Position numbers and translations under genes: made by a program. A DNA stretch of 24,409 bases, from contig PDSN01000130.1 of assembly GCA_002748505.1 (NCBI GenBank), positions 1 to 24,409 on the forward strand. The letters run 5' to 3'. The stretch comes from Gammaproteobacteria bacterium. GTDB lineage: Bacteria > Pseudomonadota > Gammaproteobacteria > Pseudomonadales > Halieaceae. Of this stretch, positions 22,388 to 24,409 are shown piece by piece. The number at the start of each line of letters is the position of its first letter. Positions within the stretch are counted from its first letter, which is position 1. The notes under the pieces were generated by a model. It worked only from the letters and a program-made list of their open reading frames with translations. It was not told where the DNA came from and ran no database searches.

Positions 22388-24409
22388 TTACGATTATACA
22401 GCCCAGCCAGATGCAATATTTGGCAAGCTTTCGTGGGAAGTCATTCCCTTCCATGACCCTGTGGTAATGCCGGTGATGCTCACGGTTCTCGTGGGCGGTA
22501 TTGCCTTGGTGTCACTCATCACCATAAAAGGCTGGTGGGGTTACCTTTGGAAAGAGTGGTTCACCTCGGTAGACCACAAAAAGATCGGCATCATGTATAT
22601 CGTTGTCGCGCTGGTAATGCTGGTGCGCGGCTTCGCCGATGCCATTATGATGCGAACCCACCAGGCCATGGCCGTGGCGGACTCCTTCGGCGAGGGCTAT
22701 CTACCGCCGGAACACTACGACCAGATCTTCACCGCCCACGGCGTGATTATGATTTTCTTTGTGGCCACGCCGTTCCTGGTGGGCATTATGAACGTCGTGA
22801 TACCGCTGCAAATTGGTGCGCGTGACGTGGCCTTCCCCTTCCTGAACTCCTTGAGCTTCTGGATGTTCATGGGTGGTGTGATTCTGGTTAACCTGTCACT
22901 GTTCGTAGGCGAGTTCGCCGCAACTGGCTGGCTGGCATATACGCCGCTGTCCGGCATCGAATTCAGTCCCGGGGTCGGGGTGGACTACTGGATATGGGCG
23001 CTGCAGCTATCCGGTATCGGCACCACCTTAACCGGCGTTAACTTTATCGCCACCATTCTGAAGATGCGCGCACCCGGCATGAACCTGTTTAAAATGCCGG
23101 CCTTCGTGTGGACTATCTTCGCCGCCAACATTATCGTGGTCATCATCTTCCCCATTCTGACCGCATTGCTGGCGATGTTAACCGTTGATCGCTACCTCGG
23201 TTTCAACTTCTTCACCAACCATCTGGGCGGCAACCAAATGAACTGGGTCAACCTGGTCTGGGCCTGGGGTCACCCCGAGGTATACTTCCTGGTATTGCCT
23301 GCCTTCGGTATGATTTCCGAAGTGGTTTCCACCCATTCGCGCAAGCGTCTGTTTGGCTATAACTCACTGGTTTGGGCAACCCTGGCGATTCTGGTACTGT
23401 CCTTCCTGGTGTGGTTGCACCACTTCTTCACCATGGGTTCAGGCGCCAGCGTCAATGCCTTCTTCGGCATCATGACCATGATTATCGCCATCCCCACCGG
23501 TGTGAAGCTGTTCAACTGGATTTTCACCATGGCACGCGGCCGGGTAGAACTCACCGCCGCCATGTGGTGGGTAATTGCCATGCTGTTCACCTTCACCATT
23601 GGTGGTATGACCGGCGTTATGCTGTCCATTCCCGCCAACGACTTCGTACTGCACAACAGTATGTTCCTGGTAGCGCACTTCCACAATGTGATTCTCGGCG
23701 GTGCACTGTACGGCTATCTGGCAGGTTTCACCTACTGGTTTCCGAAAGCGACCGGCTTCAAACTTAACGAAACCCTGGGCAAATGGTCCGCTGGTTTATG
23801 GTTCTTCGGCTTCTTCTTCGCGTGGATGCCCATGTACCTGACCGGTTTCGACGGTATGACTCGTCGCTTGAACTACGTGGACAACCCCGATTGGGCGCCT
23901 CTCCTGAACATCTCCCTGATCGGTGTGGTATTGATCACCGGCGGTATTCTCGCAATCGTGGCCAACATTGCGCTGTCTATCATCAAGCGCAACGAGCCTG
24001 AATACAAAGACGAGAGCGGCGATCCCTGGGATGCGCGCACCCTGGAGTGGTCTACCTCTTCACCACCACCGTTTTACAACTTTGCCACTGTATCCCCCGT
24101 TGAGGATCGCGATGTGCACTGGGATATGAAGCGCAAAGGTAAGGCGTATGTGAAGCCGGAGAAATACGAGCGCATTCACATGCCCAAAAACAGCTGGGCC
24201 GGTGTCGTAATCTCCTTGTTCGCCACGGTGATGAGCTTCGCCTTTGTCTGGCACGTCTGGTGGCTGGTACTGGTGGGCTTCCTGGCAATGATCGGCTCCT
24301 GGATTGTCTACAACTTCCAGACCGACAAGGACTACTACGTCGAGGTCGAAGAGATCGAGCCGCTTGAGGCTGCGCATCTGGCTGCGGTGAAAGCACATCA
24401 CCCCAACCC
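22377..24409 (+). CDS. cyoB: cytochrome bo3 ubiquinol oxidase subunit I (3' end outside window)
   Basis: 677 codons are visible and the frame is still open at the window edge; E. coli CyoB has 663 residues, so only a few are missing. ATG 22377 lies inside the cyoA end in another frame (11-base overlap), and the product has about 15 more N-terminal residues than E. coli (MASNYDYTAQPDAIFGKL). Key residues map with this offset: haem b/o ligands His121 (TAHGVIM), His434 and His436 (VAHFHNV), CuB ligands His299 (WGHPEVY) with Tyr303 and His348-349 (WLHHFF), the quinone-site RGFADA (Arg86, Asp90), and the K-channel lysine in PTGVKLFNW. It is complete and functional as far as seen. cyoC, cyoD and cyoE would be expected to follow. 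Confidence 0.97.
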   Translation, partial: MASNYDYTAQPDAIFGKLSWEVIPFHDPVVMPVMLTVLVGGIALVSLITIKGWWGYLWKEWFTSVDHKKIGIMYIVVALVMLVRGFADAIMMRTHQAMAVADSFGEGYLPPEHYDQIFTAHGVIMIFFVATPFLVGIMNVVIPLQIGARDVAFPFLNSLSFWMFMGGVILVNLSLFVGEFAATGWLAYTPLSGIEFSPGVGVDYWIWALQLSGIGTTLTGVNFIATILKMRAPGMNLFKMPAFVWTIFAANIIVVIIFPILTALLAMLTVDRYLGFNFFTNHLGGNQMNWVNLVWAWGHPEVYFLVLPAFGMISEVVSTHSRKRLFGYNSLVWATLAILVLSFLVWLHHFFTMGSGASVNAFFGIMTMIIAIPTGVKLFNWIFTMARGRVELTAAMWWVIAMLFTFTIGGMTGVMLSIPANDFVLHNSMFLVAHFHNVILGGALYGYLAGFTYWFPKATGFKLNETLGKWSAGLWFFGFFFAWMPMYLTGFDGMTRRLNYVDNPDWAPLLNISLIGVVLITGGILAIVANIALSIIKRNEPEYKDESGDPWDARTLEWSTSSPPPFYNFATVSPVEDRDVHWDMKRKGKAYVKPEKYERIHMPKNSWAGVVISLFATVMSFAFVWHVWWLVLVGFLAMIGSWIVYNFQTDKDYYVEVEEIEPLEAAHLAAVKAHHPN

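Noticed and set aside
1..24409. CRISPR arrays, tRNA or rRNA genes, insertion sequences, prophage
   Set aside because: I saw no regularly spaced repeats, no cloverleaf-like or rRNA segments, and no transposase, integrase or phage structural genes.

Overview
The window is chromosomal DNA from a Gram-negative gammaproteobacterium. Gene content (TonB-dependent siderophore receptor, cytochrome bo3 quinol oxidase, PEP-CTERM surface protein, YqcC homologue) and the conserved block ispB / rplU-rpmA-obg-proB / rpsT fit a Pseudomonas-Cellvibrionales type of genome. The presence of a PEP-CTERM protein makes a marine or aquatic Cellvibrionales-like organism my best guess; this is inference, not an identification. 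Coding density is high and there is no phage, integrase, insertion sequence, CRISPR array, rRNA or tRNA that I can support.

Layout. 1-356: tail of a ParD-like antitoxin and a ParE-family toxin. 357-812: a short intergenic region with a possible 56-residue reverse-strand gene and the gcvP promoter. 813-3692: gcvP, the glycine decarboxylase P protein. 3693-4056: a non-coding stretch made of palindromic repeats. 4057-8115: an unassigned 1352-residue secreted/membrane protein that looks internally duplicated. 8147-10249 (reverse): a siderophore receptor under a Fur-box promoter. 10356-14871 (reverse): a compact four-gene run, acyltransferase > dinG > methyltransferase > yqcC, with gaps of 0-15 bases. 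15059-15766 (reverse): a PEP-CTERM protein behind a textbook sigma-54 promoter. 16128-16258: rpsT (ribosomal protein S20) at its expected locus, with promoter, ribosome binding site and terminator intact but the middle of the coding sequence missing. 16384-19412 (reverse): proB, obg, rpmA, rplU. 19670-20632: ispB, divergent from rplU. 20796-21392: a GbsR/MarR-type regulator. 21524 to the right edge: cyoA and cyoB, the latter cut by the window end.

How it fits together. IspB makes the polyprenyl tail of ubiquinone, and CyoAB oxidises ubiquinol, so the right-hand end is a respiratory neighbourhood; the regulator between them is a natural candidate for controlling cyo, and an 8-bp inverted repeat overlaps the cyoA -35 box. 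L21, L27, Obg and S20 are ribosome components or ribosome-assembly factors.

Most worth following up: (1) the internally deleted rpsT, which is either a real lesion in a near-essential gene or an assembly error; (2) a palindromic element with the same 25-base core in two intergenic regions 16.7 kb apart; (3) the sigma-54 promoter plus far-upstream palindrome controlling the PEP-CTERM gene; (4) the large duplicated membrane protein with no family I can name. I did not find a clear multi-gene undescribed system.
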